DNA from: Clostridiales bacterium
Lineage (GTDB): Bacteria > Bacillota > Clostridia > Saccharofermentanales > Saccharofermentanaceae
Reading direction: 5' to 3'
DNA length: 64,000 bases
Assembly: GCA_017509245.1 (NCBI GenBank)
Contig: JAFWQC010000035.1
Span: forward strand, 1 to 64,000
Shown: positions 8,186 through 16,152 of the stretch, piece by piece
Position numbering within the stretch: the first letter of the stretch is position 1
How the letters are laid out: each line of letters opens with the position of its first letter
Program-made: the position numbers and the translations under genes
Notes under the pieces: generated by a model
Database searches by the model: none
What the model was told of the DNA's origin: nothing
What the model saw: the letters and a program-made list of their open reading frames with translations, nothing else

Positions 8186-9628
8186 TTATACTTTCAGCTC
8201 CACTTCGCTTACTTCAAGGTCATCCTTGTGCGCTGCAATCAAAGGCCTGATACACTCTGTAAGGAATGCATCAACCTGCTCAGGACATCGACCTGTGTAA
8301 AGCTTCGGATCTCTTAACTTGATGAGTTCATCCATAGTCATGCCGAACTTGGGATCGGCAGCGATCCTCTCGAGAAGATCGTTGGGCTTGCCCTCGTTCT
8401 TAACAACAGAACCTGCCTGCATGGAAAGCTGGCGGATCTCCTCGTGGAGCTCCTGTCTGTTGCCGCCCTTCTTCGTTGCCTCCATCATGATGTTCTCTGT
8501 CATCATGAAAGGCAGTTCGTCGAGGATATGCTTTTCGATCATCTTGGGATATACAACAAGGCCGGATACGACATTTGTGTAAATGCCAAGGATAGCGTCA
8601 ACTGCGAGGAATGCCTCAGGTACTGATATCCTCTTATTTGCAGAGTCATCCAATGTTCTCTCGAACCACTGCTCTGAAGATGTCATAGCAGGATTAAGAA
8701 CATCAGCGATAACGTATCTTGAAAGCGATGCGATACGCTCAGATCTCATAGGATTTCTCTTGTAAGCCATTGCGGAAGATCCGATCTGGTTCTTCTCGAA
8801 AGGCTCCTCGATCTCCTTTAAGTGCTGGAGAAGTCTGATGTCATTAGAGAACTTGTGTGCACTCTGTGCGATGGCTGCAAGCGCTGAAAGCACCGTGAAA
8901 TCTATCTTTCTGGAATATGTCTGGCCTGATACATAGTAAGAGGACTCAAAGCCCATCTTCTTGCAGATCTTCTTGTCGAGCTCGACGCACTTTGCGTGGT
9001 CGCCGTCGAAAAGGTCATAGAAAGAAGCCTGTGTTCCCGTTGTACCCTTGCATCCTAAAAGTTTTAAAGAAGCGATGGCATTCTCTACTGTCTCGAGATC
9101 GAAAACAAGATCCTGGAGCCAGAGTGTTGCCCTCTTGCCGACAGTTACGAGCTGTGCGGGCTGGAAATGAGTAAATCCCAAAGTAGGCATCGCCTTATAC
9201 TCTTCAGAAAAAGCAGCGAGCTTTGAGATAACTACAACGAGTCTCTTTCTGATAAGTGTAAGAGCCTCTCTCATGATGATAATGTCTGTGTTGTCACCAA
9301 CATAGCAGGATGTAGCACCAAGATGGATGATGGCATCTGCACCTGAACCTTTGACCTGCTTGCCGTATGAATGGACATGAGCCATTACGTCGTGACGGCG
9401 GATCTTCTCTTCCGCAGCAGCGTCCTCATAATCGATGTCATCCTTATGAGCTTTAAGATCAGCGATCTGCTCATCGGTGATGTTAAGGCCAAGTTCCTTT
9501 TCGGCCTCAGCCAGTGCTATCCAGAGAAGTCTCCATGTGCGGAACTTCTTGTCAGGCGAGAAGATGTACTGCATCTCGCGGCTGGCATAGCGGGAGTTTA
9601 AAGGGCTCTCGTAAGTATCTTTCGTCAT
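8186..9628 (-). CDS. purB: Adenylosuccinate lyase
   Basis: Catalyses two steps of purine synthesis: SAICAR to AICAR, and adenylosuccinate to AMP, each releasing fumarate. The 480 residues are of the longer type. The fumarase/aspartase signature is clear as GSSAMAYKRNPMRSE near 290-304, and the catalytic His regions appear as HDVMAHVHSYG and THFQPAQ. ATG 9628 is chosen because GGAGG precedes it by about ten bases; an upstream TTG at 9634 in the same frame is less likely. It starts two bases after the stop of the upstream aminotransferase gene, so the two are one operon ending at the terminator near 8102. Confidence 0.97.
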   Translation of the reverse strand: MTKDTYESPLNSRYASREMQYIFSPDKKFRTWRLLWIALAEAEKELGLNITDEQIADLKAHKDDIDYEDAAAEEKIRRHDVMAHVHSYGKQVKGSGADAIIHLGATSCYVGDNTDIIIMREALTLIRKRLVVVISKLAAFSEEYKAMPTLGFTHFQPAQLVTVGKRATLWLQDLVFDLETVENAIASLKLLGCKGTTGTQASFYDLFDGDHAKCVELDKKICKKMGFESSYYVSGQTYSRKIDFTVLSALAAIAQSAHKFSNDIRLLQHLKEIEEPFEKNQIGSSAMAYKRNPMRSERIASLSRYVIADVLNPAMTSSEQWFERTLDDSANKRISVPEAFLAVDAILGIYTNVVSGLVVYPKMIEKHILDELPFMMTENIMMEATKKGGNRQELHEEIRQLSMQAGSVVKNEGKPNDLLERIAADPKFGMTMDELIKLRDPKLYTGRCPEQVDAFLTECIRPLIAAHKDDLEVSEVELKV

Positions 9629-9630
9629 TA

Positions 9631-10917
9631 TCAAAGATCCTCCAACAATTTATCCACTGCTGTGATTTTAGCACAGATCGAGAGGATTCTGACGGCTTTC
9701 TCGATATCTTCGACTCCGGGGAACGAGGGAGCAAGTCTGATGTTTGAATCAGAAGGATCCTTGCCGTAAGGATAGCTTGCGCCTGCAGGTGTAAGAGCAA
9801 CGCCTGCCTCCTTGCACATAGTTACAATCTTTGTTGCCGTACCGGGCATAGCGTAGAAGCTAACAAAATAACCGCCCTTGGGGTTTGTCCAGTGCCAGAG
9901 GTCATCAAATCCAAGCTCCTCATTCAGTACATTCCGGCAAGCCTCAAACTTCGGACGGAGAATAGCCGCATGCTTCATCATGTGCGCATAAACAGCCTCA
10001 GCGTCAGGAAGGAATCTTGCGTGAGCAAGCTGGTTTACCTTGTTTGTGCAGATAGTCTGCGCATTGAGGTATTTCTTTGTATATGTCATGTTGTCTTTAT
10101 TTGCAGCAAAGCAGGAGATTCCGCCGCCCGCAAATGTTATTTTCGAGCTCGACGCAAACTCATAAACCCTGTTGGCATGACCATAAGACTCGCAAAGGGA
10201 GAGCATGTCAGGAAGCTTGCCCCACTCGGCTCTGTCCTCTGAAAGATGGTGAACTACATATGCGTTATCCCAGAAGATCCTGAAATCGGGAGCTGCAGTC
10301 TCCATCTTCGCAAGTCTCTCGCAAACATCTTCTGAATAAACGACACCGTCAGGGTTGCTGTAGCAAGGTACGCACCAGATACCCTTGACCTTATCGTCCT
10401 TGACGAGTTCTTCAACAACGTCCATGTCCGGACCGTCCTCGTTCATCGGAACGGGAATGAGCTCAAAGCCCATTGTCTCGGTAACTCTGAAATGTCTGTC
10501 ATATCCGGGCGCAGGGCAAAGCCACTTTCTGCCTTCAACCTGTGACCAGGGCTTGGGGGAATCAACCTCACCGAAGACCATTGCGCGCATGATCGCGTCA
10601 AACATCTGGTTCAGAGATGATGAATTGCCCATGAAGATATTGTCCTTGTCGGTTCCGAGGATCTCAGCGAAAACCTGTCTGATCTCTTCGATACCGTCAG
10701 CAATACCGTAGTTTCTTGTATCCTGTCCCTTGGCAGTCTTGAAACCGTCCTTAAGGACATCATAAATATCGTTAGAAAGATCGAGCTGAACCGGAGACGG
10801 CTTTCCGCGTGTCATATCGAGCGTCAGATTAAGTGCCTTACACTTTTCATAGCGTTCATTCAGCTCTTTTCTTTCATTCAAGAGCTCTTCTTTTGTCATC
10901 TCACGGTAACCCTTCAT
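9631..10917 (-). CDS. Aspartate aminotransferase-type PLP enzyme (PF12897-like)
   Basis: A 428-residue fold-type I PLP enzyme. The sequence TLDMTRGKPSPVQLDLS near residue 32, DTRNYGIADG and WCVPCYSNPDG match the distinct aspartate aminotransferase family known from Corynebacterium and common in Clostridia. The PLP lysine is expected in FASSSKITFAGGG near residue 257. Transamination of aspartate to oxaloacetate is inferred from family. It is transcribed with purB, which fits aspartate supply to purine synthesis (aspartate is the nitrogen donor before both PurB steps). A good promoter lies 84-111 bases upstream. Confidence 0.88.
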   Translation of the reverse strand: MKGYREMTKEELLNERKELNERYEKCKALNLTLDMTRGKPSPVQLDLSNDIYDVLKDGFKTAKGQDTRNYGIADGIEEIRQVFAEILGTDKDNIFMGNSSSLNQMFDAIMRAMVFGEVDSPKPWSQVEGRKWLCPAPGYDRHFRVTETMGFELIPVPMNEDGPDMDVVEELVKDDKVKGIWCVPCYSNPDGVVYSEDVCERLAKMETAAPDFRIFWDNAYVVHHLSEDRAEWGKLPDMLSLCESYGHANRVYEFASSSKITFAGGGISCFAANKDNMTYTKKYLNAQTICTNKVNQLAHARFLPDAEAVYAHMMKHAAILRPKFEACRNVLNEELGFDDLWHWTNPKGGYFVSFYAMPGTATKIVTMCKEAGVALTPAGASYPYGKDPSDSNIRLAPSFPGVEDIEKAVRILSICAKITAVDKLLEDL

Positions 10918-11000
10918 GATCGGCCAACCTTCCTAAAAATGAATTTTCGAATTGCAAAACTTGCATTTTGGTCCAAAGGCATCTCCTCAAAACCTCAACA

Positions 11001-11028
11001 ATTATAGTCTATTAACTTATTAAAGCAA
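11001..11028 (-). promoter_or_regulatory. Sigma-A promoter of the aminotransferase-purB operon
   Basis: Minus-strand TTGCTT (11023-11028), 16-bp spacer and perfect TATAAT (11001-11006). Predicted start near 10995 gives a leader of about 78 nt. That leader and the upstream DNA carry AAAATGCATTTT-like palindromes (near 10945-10966 and 11067-11076) of unknown meaning; no purine riboswitch core was seen. Confidence 0.55.
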
Positions 11029-11101
11029 CTGACAAAACATTCCAAAATGGCATTTCTTTTCTCCAAAAATGCATTTTCAGTCAAATTCGGCACTTTGCAC
11101 A

Positions 11102-11485
11102 TCAAAAGGGCACAAATTCAACACCGAGTATATTACCTTGCTCATCGTGTGTTACCTTTATCACCTCGAAAACAAGATTTTTCTCGTAAAGCCCCTCCTG
11201 CTCGACATAATATTGCGCCGTCCTCATGACTTTCCTGCGCTTTGACCTTACGACCGACTCGTCAGAATCAGGAAATATGCCGATATTAAGCCTCGTCCTC
11301 ACCTCGAAAATATAAAGGTCGTCATCCTTCTCCGCGATGATATCTATCTCCCCGACGTTATGGACCGCGTAATTTCTGCACCGGATCTTATATCCTTTAT
11401 CAACAGCAGCTTTCACGGCCGCTTCCTCGCCTTTATCCCCTGTAGTCTTTGTATTTACGGCTATTTTTCTGTTCTTTTTATTCAT
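11102..11485 (-). CDS. yraN: YraN/UPF0102 family nuclease-like protein
   Basis: 127 residues. The PD-(D/E)XK-type core is readable: a conserved G-E-E-A helix (TGDKGEEAAVKAA), GEIDIIAEKDDDLYIFEVRTR near residues 46-66 with acidic D and E residues, and a basic helix after it. The lysine normally ending the E-x-K motif is replaced by arginine (EVRTR), a conservative change. The function of the family is not settled; nuclease activity is assumed from the fold. The gene stands alone, divergent from the GGDEF-EAL gene. Common neighbours such as rnhB are absent. Confidence 0.85.
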   Translation of the reverse strand: MNKKNRKIAVNTKTTGDKGEEAAVKAAVDKGYKIRCRNYAVHNVGEIDIIAEKDDDLYIFEVRTRLNIGIFPDSDESVVRSKRRKVMRTAQYYVEQEGLYEKNLVFEVIKVTHDEQGNILGVEFVPF

Positions 11486-11543
11486 TTTTCGTCTCCTGAA
11501 ATATCCTGTTTTTTTGACAATTCACCAAAAATCCTTGATTTTA

Positions 11544-11572
11544 TTGTTTTCCATTCTTTAGTGGCTTAAAAT
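11544..11572 (+). promoter_or_regulatory. Putative promoter of the GGDEF-EAL gene
   Basis: TTGTTT (11544-11549), 17-bp spacer and TAAAAT (11567-11572), predicted start near 11579, 21 bases before the ATG at 11600. The -35 matches only half of consensus. Confidence 0.4.
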
Positions 11573-11599
11573 TATCTCATTACACCAAAGGGTTTGTTT

Positions 11600-13438
11600 A
11601 TGAGCGTTGGAACTCCGGACATAAAAAATTACTACGAGACTCTCAGCGAGTGCTCCGACTGTAATTTCGATGGCAAGTTCGCAAGATATGCGGATTACCT
11701 TTCGATTGCCATGATCGACGACACGGTCTTCATAAACGGCTCTCCTGCTTCAAAGAACGTCGACTATGTAACCGACAATGTGGGCCAGGAATTTTTCGAG
11801 ACCACATTAGGAGGCAACGAGACGATCTCCATCGTCGTAAGATTTACTTACAAGCAGTTCCCGCCCCAGCAGATGCCCGAGCAGAAGGAATTCATGCAGA
11901 TCTTCACCTCAAGCGTTGCGAACCTCATCGCAGTCAAGCGTCTGAGCAACCAGTATTCCTACCTTTACAACAACGACATCGAGTTCGGCATGGCAAATGG
12001 CAACTACCTGTTCAATTTCCTTGACCGCAAGATCGCTGACGGCACCTCAGTCAACTATTCCGTTGCCTTTATCAACATCAAGCAGGTAAACCAGCTCAAC
12101 AAATATTTCGGTTCCGACATCGCCGGCAACGCCATCAAAGTCTTCGGCGCCAACCTCAAGAACTTCCCTAATAAGGACAACGGCGAGTGCGTCGCCCACT
12201 TTGGCGGAGACAACTTCGTCCTTGTCATCCTGACATCCCGCCTCCCCGAGCTCGAAAAATATCTCTCCGGCGTCCATGTCACACTCACATACGGCGGCGA
12301 CAAATTCGAGCACATCTTCAGCTGCAGGGCCGGCATCACAACGATCCGTCCCACGCACCGCTTCCCCAACCACATCATGGGCGAGTGCTCGCAGGCTTTC
12401 AGCTATTCACGAAAGAACAACGTCGATATCGTTTACTATTCCGAAGAGATCAACGCGTCCAACCACAACAACACCGAGACTCTGACCAAGGCTCTCAATG
12501 AGAACAAATTTCTCATCTACTACCAGCCCGTAATCAGTTTTGAAGGCGAAAAGCCGTGCATCCACACGGCCGAAGCTCTCGCACGCTGGCCTTTGGACGG
12601 CAAGATCATTTCGCCCGAGGAATTCATCACACTTGCTACCAGCTCAGGTATCGTAACCAAGATCGACTTCTATGTCCTTGAGCACGTTTGCAAGAATATC
12701 AAAGTCTGGGAATCCCGCGGTCTCAAGAGCTGCCCCATCACGATCAACTTCTCCGGCCGCCACCTCATCAACACTTCGATCGCGGAAAACATCCTTGAAG
12801 TAATCGACAAATACGGCGTTGACCACAGCCTCATCGGCATCGAGTTCTCGGAACCTGACTTCACACAGAGAATGCCCGTCCTCAAAGACGTAAGCCACAC
12901 CTTAAACGAAGCAGGCGTCCTTGTAACTCTCGACAAATTCAGCACCGGCCAGTCAACGCTTACCCTCCTCCACGACATGGATGCAAGTTACGTTAAGATC
13001 GACGCCGGAAGATTTAACCCGGATGACCCGAAAGGCCGCATCATCGCAAACGACCTGATCAACCTCGCCAACATGCTCGGCTATAAAGTAATCTGCGAAG
13101 GCATCGAGTCCCAGAAACAGGCCGACGATCTCGTAATGTGCGGCTGTAACCTCTTCCAGTCCTTCTTCTACGACAAGCCCTTGTCCGAAAGATTCTTCGT
13201 TCAAAGACTCCAGAATCCTTATTACGATATCGAGCCCTCGAAAATTAAATTCGAAGACACTCCTGCTTCTGATAGTTCTTCAGAAACGTTCTCTGCCGAT
13301 AAGTCATCCGAACAGTCTTCTGCGGAAACTACTGAAGAAATCTCTGACGAGGTAACCGAGCAGTCTGCTGGTCAGTCATCAGAACAAACCGCAGAACAGC
13401 CCGCCGGCCAGCAAGTCGCAGTCAGCGCTCAGGTCTGA
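11600..13438 (+). CDS. Degenerate GGDEF-EAL protein
   Basis: A 612-residue soluble protein. The N-terminal 140 residues are unassigned and may sense a signal. A GGDEF-like domain follows with GGDNF near residue 201, so cyclase activity is doubtful. An EAL domain from about 295 to 550 keeps AEALARW (near 324), the Asn in NFSGRH, the Glu in IEFSEPDF, VKIDAGRF, EGIES and the final Gln. In the loop that normally reads DDFGTG it has LDKFSTG (near 443), losing the second metal-binding Asp. The last 60 residues are Ser/Thr/Glu/Gln-rich and look disordered. It could be a weak c-di-GMP phosphodiesterase or a c-di-GMP-binding effector. ATG 11600 preferred over TTG 11594. No membrane segment is visible. 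Confidence 0.88.
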   Translation: MSVGTPDIKNYYETLSECSDCNFDGKFARYADYLSIAMIDDTVFINGSPASKNVDYVTDNVGQEFFETTLGGNETISIVVRFTYKQFPPQQMPEQKEFMQIFTSSVANLIAVKRLSNQYSYLYNNDIEFGMANGNYLFNFLDRKIADGTSVNYSVAFINIKQVNQLNKYFGSDIAGNAIKVFGANLKNFPNKDNGECVAHFGGDNFVLVILTSRLPELEKYLSGVHVTLTYGGDKFEHIFSCRAGITTIRPTHRFPNHIMGECSQAFSYSRKNNVDIVYYSEEINASNHNNTETLTKALNENKFLIYYQPVISFEGEKPCIHTAEALARWPLDGKIISPEEFITLATSSGIVTKIDFYVLEHVCKNIKVWESRGLKSCPITINFSGRHLINTSIAENILEVIDKYGVDHSLIGIEFSEPDFTQRMPVLKDVSHTLNEAGVLVTLDKFSTGQSTLTLLHDMDASYVKIDAGRFNPDDPKGRIIANDLINLANMLGYKVICEGIESQKQADDLVMCGCNLFQSFFYDKPLSERFFVQRLQNPYYDIEPSKIKFEDTPASDSSSETFSADKSSEQSSAETTEEISDEVTEQSAGQSSEQTAEQPAGQQVAVSAQV

Positions 13439-13469
13439 TTTCCCGTATTCGAATAGTACTCGTTCCTAT

Positions 13470-13586
13470 AGCACTTGCTGCGATTAAGCCGTCAAGGGAC
13501 GGCTTTGCTTCGCTTCGCGCCCTTGACCGCCCGCTTGCAAGTGCTGTCCGGTGTTCAAGAGGTGCCAAGGCACCTCCTTACACCAC
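13470..13586. repeat. Hairpin-forming repeat, copy A
   Basis: Nested inverted repeats: outer AGCACTTGC (13470-13478) with GCAAGTGCT (13537-13545), inner GTCAAGGG (13491-13498) with CCCTTGAC (13520-13527), then a separate GAGGTGCC/GGCACCTC hairpin near 13560-13577. An inverted, partly diverged copy lies at 14630-14750 and a third related element at 52340-52471. It lies between two convergent genes and may also act as a transcription barrier. Confidence 0.8.
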
Positions 13587-13597
13587 AATGCCTGATA

Positions 13598-14392
13598 TCA
13601 CCTGAAGCAATCGTTGATAATCCTATCAAGCACTTCGGTATTCAGTGGTATTCCATCCGTTTCAAACGTGAAGAACAGCCTGTCATCCTGATATATTCCT
13701 GCCAAAGCATAATCATTGATCCTTTTGACCATATCTTTCCCATACTCTGAATCTCCAACCTTTCCGCAGTGTTCAAGATAGAGCACTTTCCTGTCACTCA
13801 TCCTCAGTATCGTGAAGTCCGGGTGGATTATGACACCTCCAACATTGAGCGGACACTCATACTTATAGGGTATTCCATTGGCAAAAAGTCTGTCCGCAAT
13901 TAACACTTCCGACTTTGACTTTACAAGATCGCCTTTCAAAGTCTTATATGTGGGCATTCCCTCCTTGACCGGTTTAACAGGATAGGTCTGACTTTCCCAC
14001 CTTTTCCTGAACTGCTCATCGGTTGGAAAAATAGGCTTAACAAACATCTTACGCTCTTTCGGAAGATGCTCATATACTTCTTCAGCCACAGTTTTTGGAT
14101 AAGTTTTTAATACTTGTTTCAGTTTTTCTATCTCTTTCTCAGCAGCTCTATTTACTTTTTGAAGATAGTTCTTTTGTATAAGGCTTTCAATTAGTTCTTT
14201 ATTATCTTTCTTCAACCACTTTTCCTTATTATCACCAACAACCAAGTAGTAATTTGTGTCCTGATCTCTTTTTTTAATTTTTATCCTACCTTCAGGTAAT
14301 TGATTTAAAGCATCTTTTGTTTTCTCTTCAATTAATTGAATCAGATTATATCTGGATTCAATTTCATTTCTTAAATTTATAATTTGATTCAT
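13598..14392 (-). CDS. PD-(D/E)XK nuclease-like protein of unknown role
   Basis: 264 residues. The N-terminal 110 residues are Lys/Glu-rich and helical, probably a coiled coil. The C-terminal half has the look of a restriction-endonuclease fold: E162 in SEVLIADRLF, D192 in IIHPDFTIL and E207 in LYLEHCGKVG, although the usual lysine of E-x-K is missing at that spacing. ATG 14392 is set by AAGGAG five bases upstream; a TTG at 14419 has none. The N-terminal coding half is strikingly AT-rich compared with neighbours, and the gene is bracketed by inverted repeat copies, which suggests recent acquisition. It could be a defence or repair nuclease or a DNA-binding relic; no partner gene adjoins it. 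Confidence 0.75.
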   Translation of the reverse strand: MNQIINLRNEIESRYNLIQLIEEKTKDALNQLPEGRIKIKKRDQDTNYYLVVGDNKEKWLKKDNKELIESLIQKNYLQKVNRAAEKEIEKLKQVLKTYPKTVAEEVYEHLPKERKMFVKPIFPTDEQFRKRWESQTYPVKPVKEGMPTYKTLKGDLVKSKSEVLIADRLFANGIPYKYECPLNVGGVIIHPDFTILRMSDRKVLYLEHCGKVGDSEYGKDMVKRINDYALAGIYQDDRLFFTFETDGIPLNTEVLDRIINDCFR

Positions 14393-14629
14393 TTGTACTC
14401 CTTTGCTAAATAATCCCAAATATTAAAATTCAATCATTTGGGATACATTTTTGTTAATTTCAACACCCCAAAAATATTGTTATTTGATTTTGGGATACAT
14501 TTTTTCGTTTTTTGTATCCCAAACCAATGCTTATTTTATTTTTGGGGTACTAAAAGCCCTTAAAATACATCCCATTTTGCTCAAAATGAGCAATTTGGGA
14601 TTTTTTCACCATTCAATCCGCCGCATCCT
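14393..14629. promoter_or_regulatory. AT-rich region with repeated TTTGGGATACA boxes
   Basis: Upstream of the nuclease-like gene the 16-base TTTGGGATACATTTTT occurs at 14437-14452 and its first 15 bases again at 14489-14503, and the inverse TGTATCCCAAA is at 14513-14523, forming an 11-bp stem with 14489-14499. Further TCCCAAA and TTTTTGGGG variants lie at 14414-14420 and around 14539-14547. The arrangement suggests operators for the minus-strand gene starting at 14392, but no obvious -35/-10 pair could be settled. A short reading frame here (14451-14702) is not credible as a gene. Confidence 0.5.
14569..14606 (+). terminator. Terminator-like hairpin without an upstream gene
   Basis: Stem ATCCCA-TT-TTGCTCA with TGAGCAA-TT-TGGGAT (14569-14601) and six T to 14606, oriented on the plus strand. 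No plus-strand gene precedes it within the AT-rich region, so it may end a small unannotated RNA or be part of the repeat system. Confidence 0.55.
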
Positions 14630-14750
14630 TGATGCAGAGAGGTACCTTGCACCTCTTGCCCACCACACTGCACCTGGCGGAAGCGCGGTCAAGGCTGACT
14701 GAAAGGAAAGGCTTCAAGCCGTGCCTTGACGGCTGATTCCGGCAGGTGCT
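14630..14750. repeat. Hairpin-forming repeat, copy B (inverted relative to A)
   Basis: On the reverse complement it aligns with copy A: AGCACCTGCC, AGCCGTCAAGG, CCTTGACCGC and GAGGTGCAAGG-TACCTC in the same order. The inner stem is GTCAAGG (14688-14694) with CCTTGAC (14724-14730). Copies A and B face each other across the nuclease-like gene. Copy B ends about 20 bases before the promoter of the following aminotransferase gene. Confidence 0.78.
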
Positions 14751-14766
14751 ACTTTTCGAGTATTTG

Positions 14767-14775
14767 TGCTATATT
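14767..14775 (+). promoter_or_regulatory. Putative extended -10 promoter of the class I/II aminotransferase
   Basis: TG at 14767-14768 followed by one base and TATATT (14770-14775), an extended -10. No convincing -35. Predicted start near 14782, 28 bases before ATG 14810. Confidence 0.35.
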
Positions 14776-14809
14776 ATTCTGTAATTCTTAATAATTCAGA
14801 GGTAATACT

Positions 14810-16000
14810 ATGATTTCCAAGAAAATGACTGAAGCGCTTAAGGGTGGTTCCGAGATCCGCAAGATGTTTGAGGAAGGCGGAAGGCTTAAGGCTATCTATG
14901 GTGCTGACAATGTTTATGACTTCTCTATCGGCAATCCTGACTTGGAGCCTCCGAAGGAAGTTTTCGATGCGCTTAAGGAGCTTGCTGATAATCCCACACC
15001 AGGAATGCACGGCTATATGCCTAATGCGGGTTATCCTTCCACAAGGCAGATCGTTGCAGAGAAGCGCGGCAAGGAAGCCGGAATGGAGATCGGTCCTGAC
15101 GCTATCTGCATGACAGTCGGTGCAGCATCCGCTATGAACGATGTTCTTCACTCTATCCTTGATGCTGACGATGAGGTTATCCTTCTTGCTCCCTACTTTA
15201 TGGAATACAACGGCTATGTTGCAAACCACAATGGTAAGGTAGTGATCGTTCAGACTGACGATAAGTTCATGCCCATCATCTCAGATATCGAAAAGGCCAT
15301 CACTTCAAAGACCAAGGCCATCATAGTTAACTCTCCCAACAACCCGTCCGGCGTTGTATATCCGGCTGAGCTTCTTACAGAGCTTAATGAAATGCTCAAG
15401 AAGCAGGATCATACGATCTATGTCATTTCCGATGAGCCTTATATCGACCTGGCTTACGACGGAGCTGAAGTTCCCTGCGCGCTCAAATATATCGACAACC
15501 TGATTATCTGCTTCTCATGGAGCAAGTCTTTGTCACTGCCGGGCGAGAGAATCGGTTATACGCTGGTTTCGCCGAAGTGCGCTGATTTCGCTGATCTTAC
15601 AGGTGCAATCGTTCTTTCGAACAGGACGCTTGGAAGCGTTAATGCTCCCGCAATCTGGCAGAAGGTCATCGAGAAGTCGATCTATGCAAAGGTTGACGTT
15701 GCGAACTACGAGAACAGAAGAAATCTTCTTTACTCCAATATAGTTGATGCAGGTTTTGATGCAGTTAAGCCTAACGGCGCGCTCTATATCTTCATGAACA
15801 CACCGAACGGGCTTGCCGACGATGAGTTTGCAGCTATCTGCGCAAAGCACAACCTCCTGCTCGTTAAGGGTTCAAGCTTCGCCCGTCCAGGATACTGCCG
15901 TCTTGCTTTCTGCGTATCCGAGACATCGATCAGGAATTCCAGAAAGGCATTCTTCGCTATCGCCGAGGAATTGGGGATCAGCCACAGAGCTGAGCTCTGA
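14810..16000 (+). CDS. Class I/II pyridoxal-phosphate aminotransferase
   Basis: 396 residues, fold-type I. Recognisable elements are the N-terminal SIGNPDLEPP (residues 39-48), the HGYMPNAGYP substrate loop, NSPNNPSGVVYP near 177 and the Schiff-base lysine in SWSKSLSLPGERIGY near 243, with the phosphate-binding Arg following. The group includes aspartate, aromatic and branched-chain aminotransferases; the substrate cannot be told from sequence. ATG 14810 follows AGAGGTAATACT. The last 30 coding bases and stop belong to a short tandem duplication that continues downstream. The convergent surface-protein gene is separated by a terminator at 16117. Confidence 0.9.
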   Translation: MISKKMTEALKGGSEIRKMFEEGGRLKAIYGADNVYDFSIGNPDLEPPKEVFDALKELADNPTPGMHGYMPNAGYPSTRQIVAEKRGKEAGMEIGPDAICMTVGAASAMNDVLHSILDADDEVILLAPYFMEYNGYVANHNGKVVIVQTDDKFMPIISDIEKAITSKTKAIIVNSPNNPSGVVYPAELLTELNEMLKKQDHTIYVISDEPYIDLAYDGAEVPCALKYIDNLIICFSWSKSLSLPGERIGYTLVSPKCADFADLTGAIVLSNRTLGSVNAPAIWQKVIEKSIYAKVDVANYENRRNLLYSNIVDAGFDAVKPNGALYIFMNTPNGLADDEFAAICAKHNLLLVKGSSFARPGYCRLAFCVSETSIRNSRKAFFAIAEELGISHRAEL

Positions 16001-16108
16001 TTCCAAAATTGGGAATCAGCCACAGGGCTGAGCTCTGATCCGGCATTAGAAAGTGCTGCTCTTTCTCCGGTAATTGAAAGCGCTGAGTTTTATTCCGGCA
16101 TAACAAAA
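15975..16108. repeat. Degenerate short tandem repeats across the aminotransferase stop codon
   Basis: A 27-base unit, GGATCAGCCACAGAGCTGAG and seven more bases (15975-16001), recurs with two changes at 16013-16039, period 38. Two weaker copies follow, near 16046-16070 and 16072-16098, each reading ...GAAAG(T/C)GCTG... and ending TCCGG. The first copy encodes the final residues SHRAEL of the enzyme. Confidence 0.7.
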
Positions 16109-16116
16109 GATTAAAC

Positions 16117-16152
16117 AAGGGTGGACCGCAATGCAGTTCACCCTTTTCTTTT
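16117..16152 (+). terminator. Rho-independent terminator of the aminotransferase gene
   Basis: AAGGGTG (16117-16123) pairs with CACCCTT (16139-16145), extended by AC/GT, followed by a T-rich run. The stem may also serve the convergent gene ending at 16151, although the T tract on that side is poor. Confidence 0.8.

Noticed and set aside
14451..14702. Plus-strand 83-residue reading frame
   Set aside because: Runs through the operator repeats, a terminator and repeat copy B; composition is that of repeats.
14393..14810. Phage or IS remnant
   Set aside because: No transposase or integrase residues in any frame; only repeats and hairpins.
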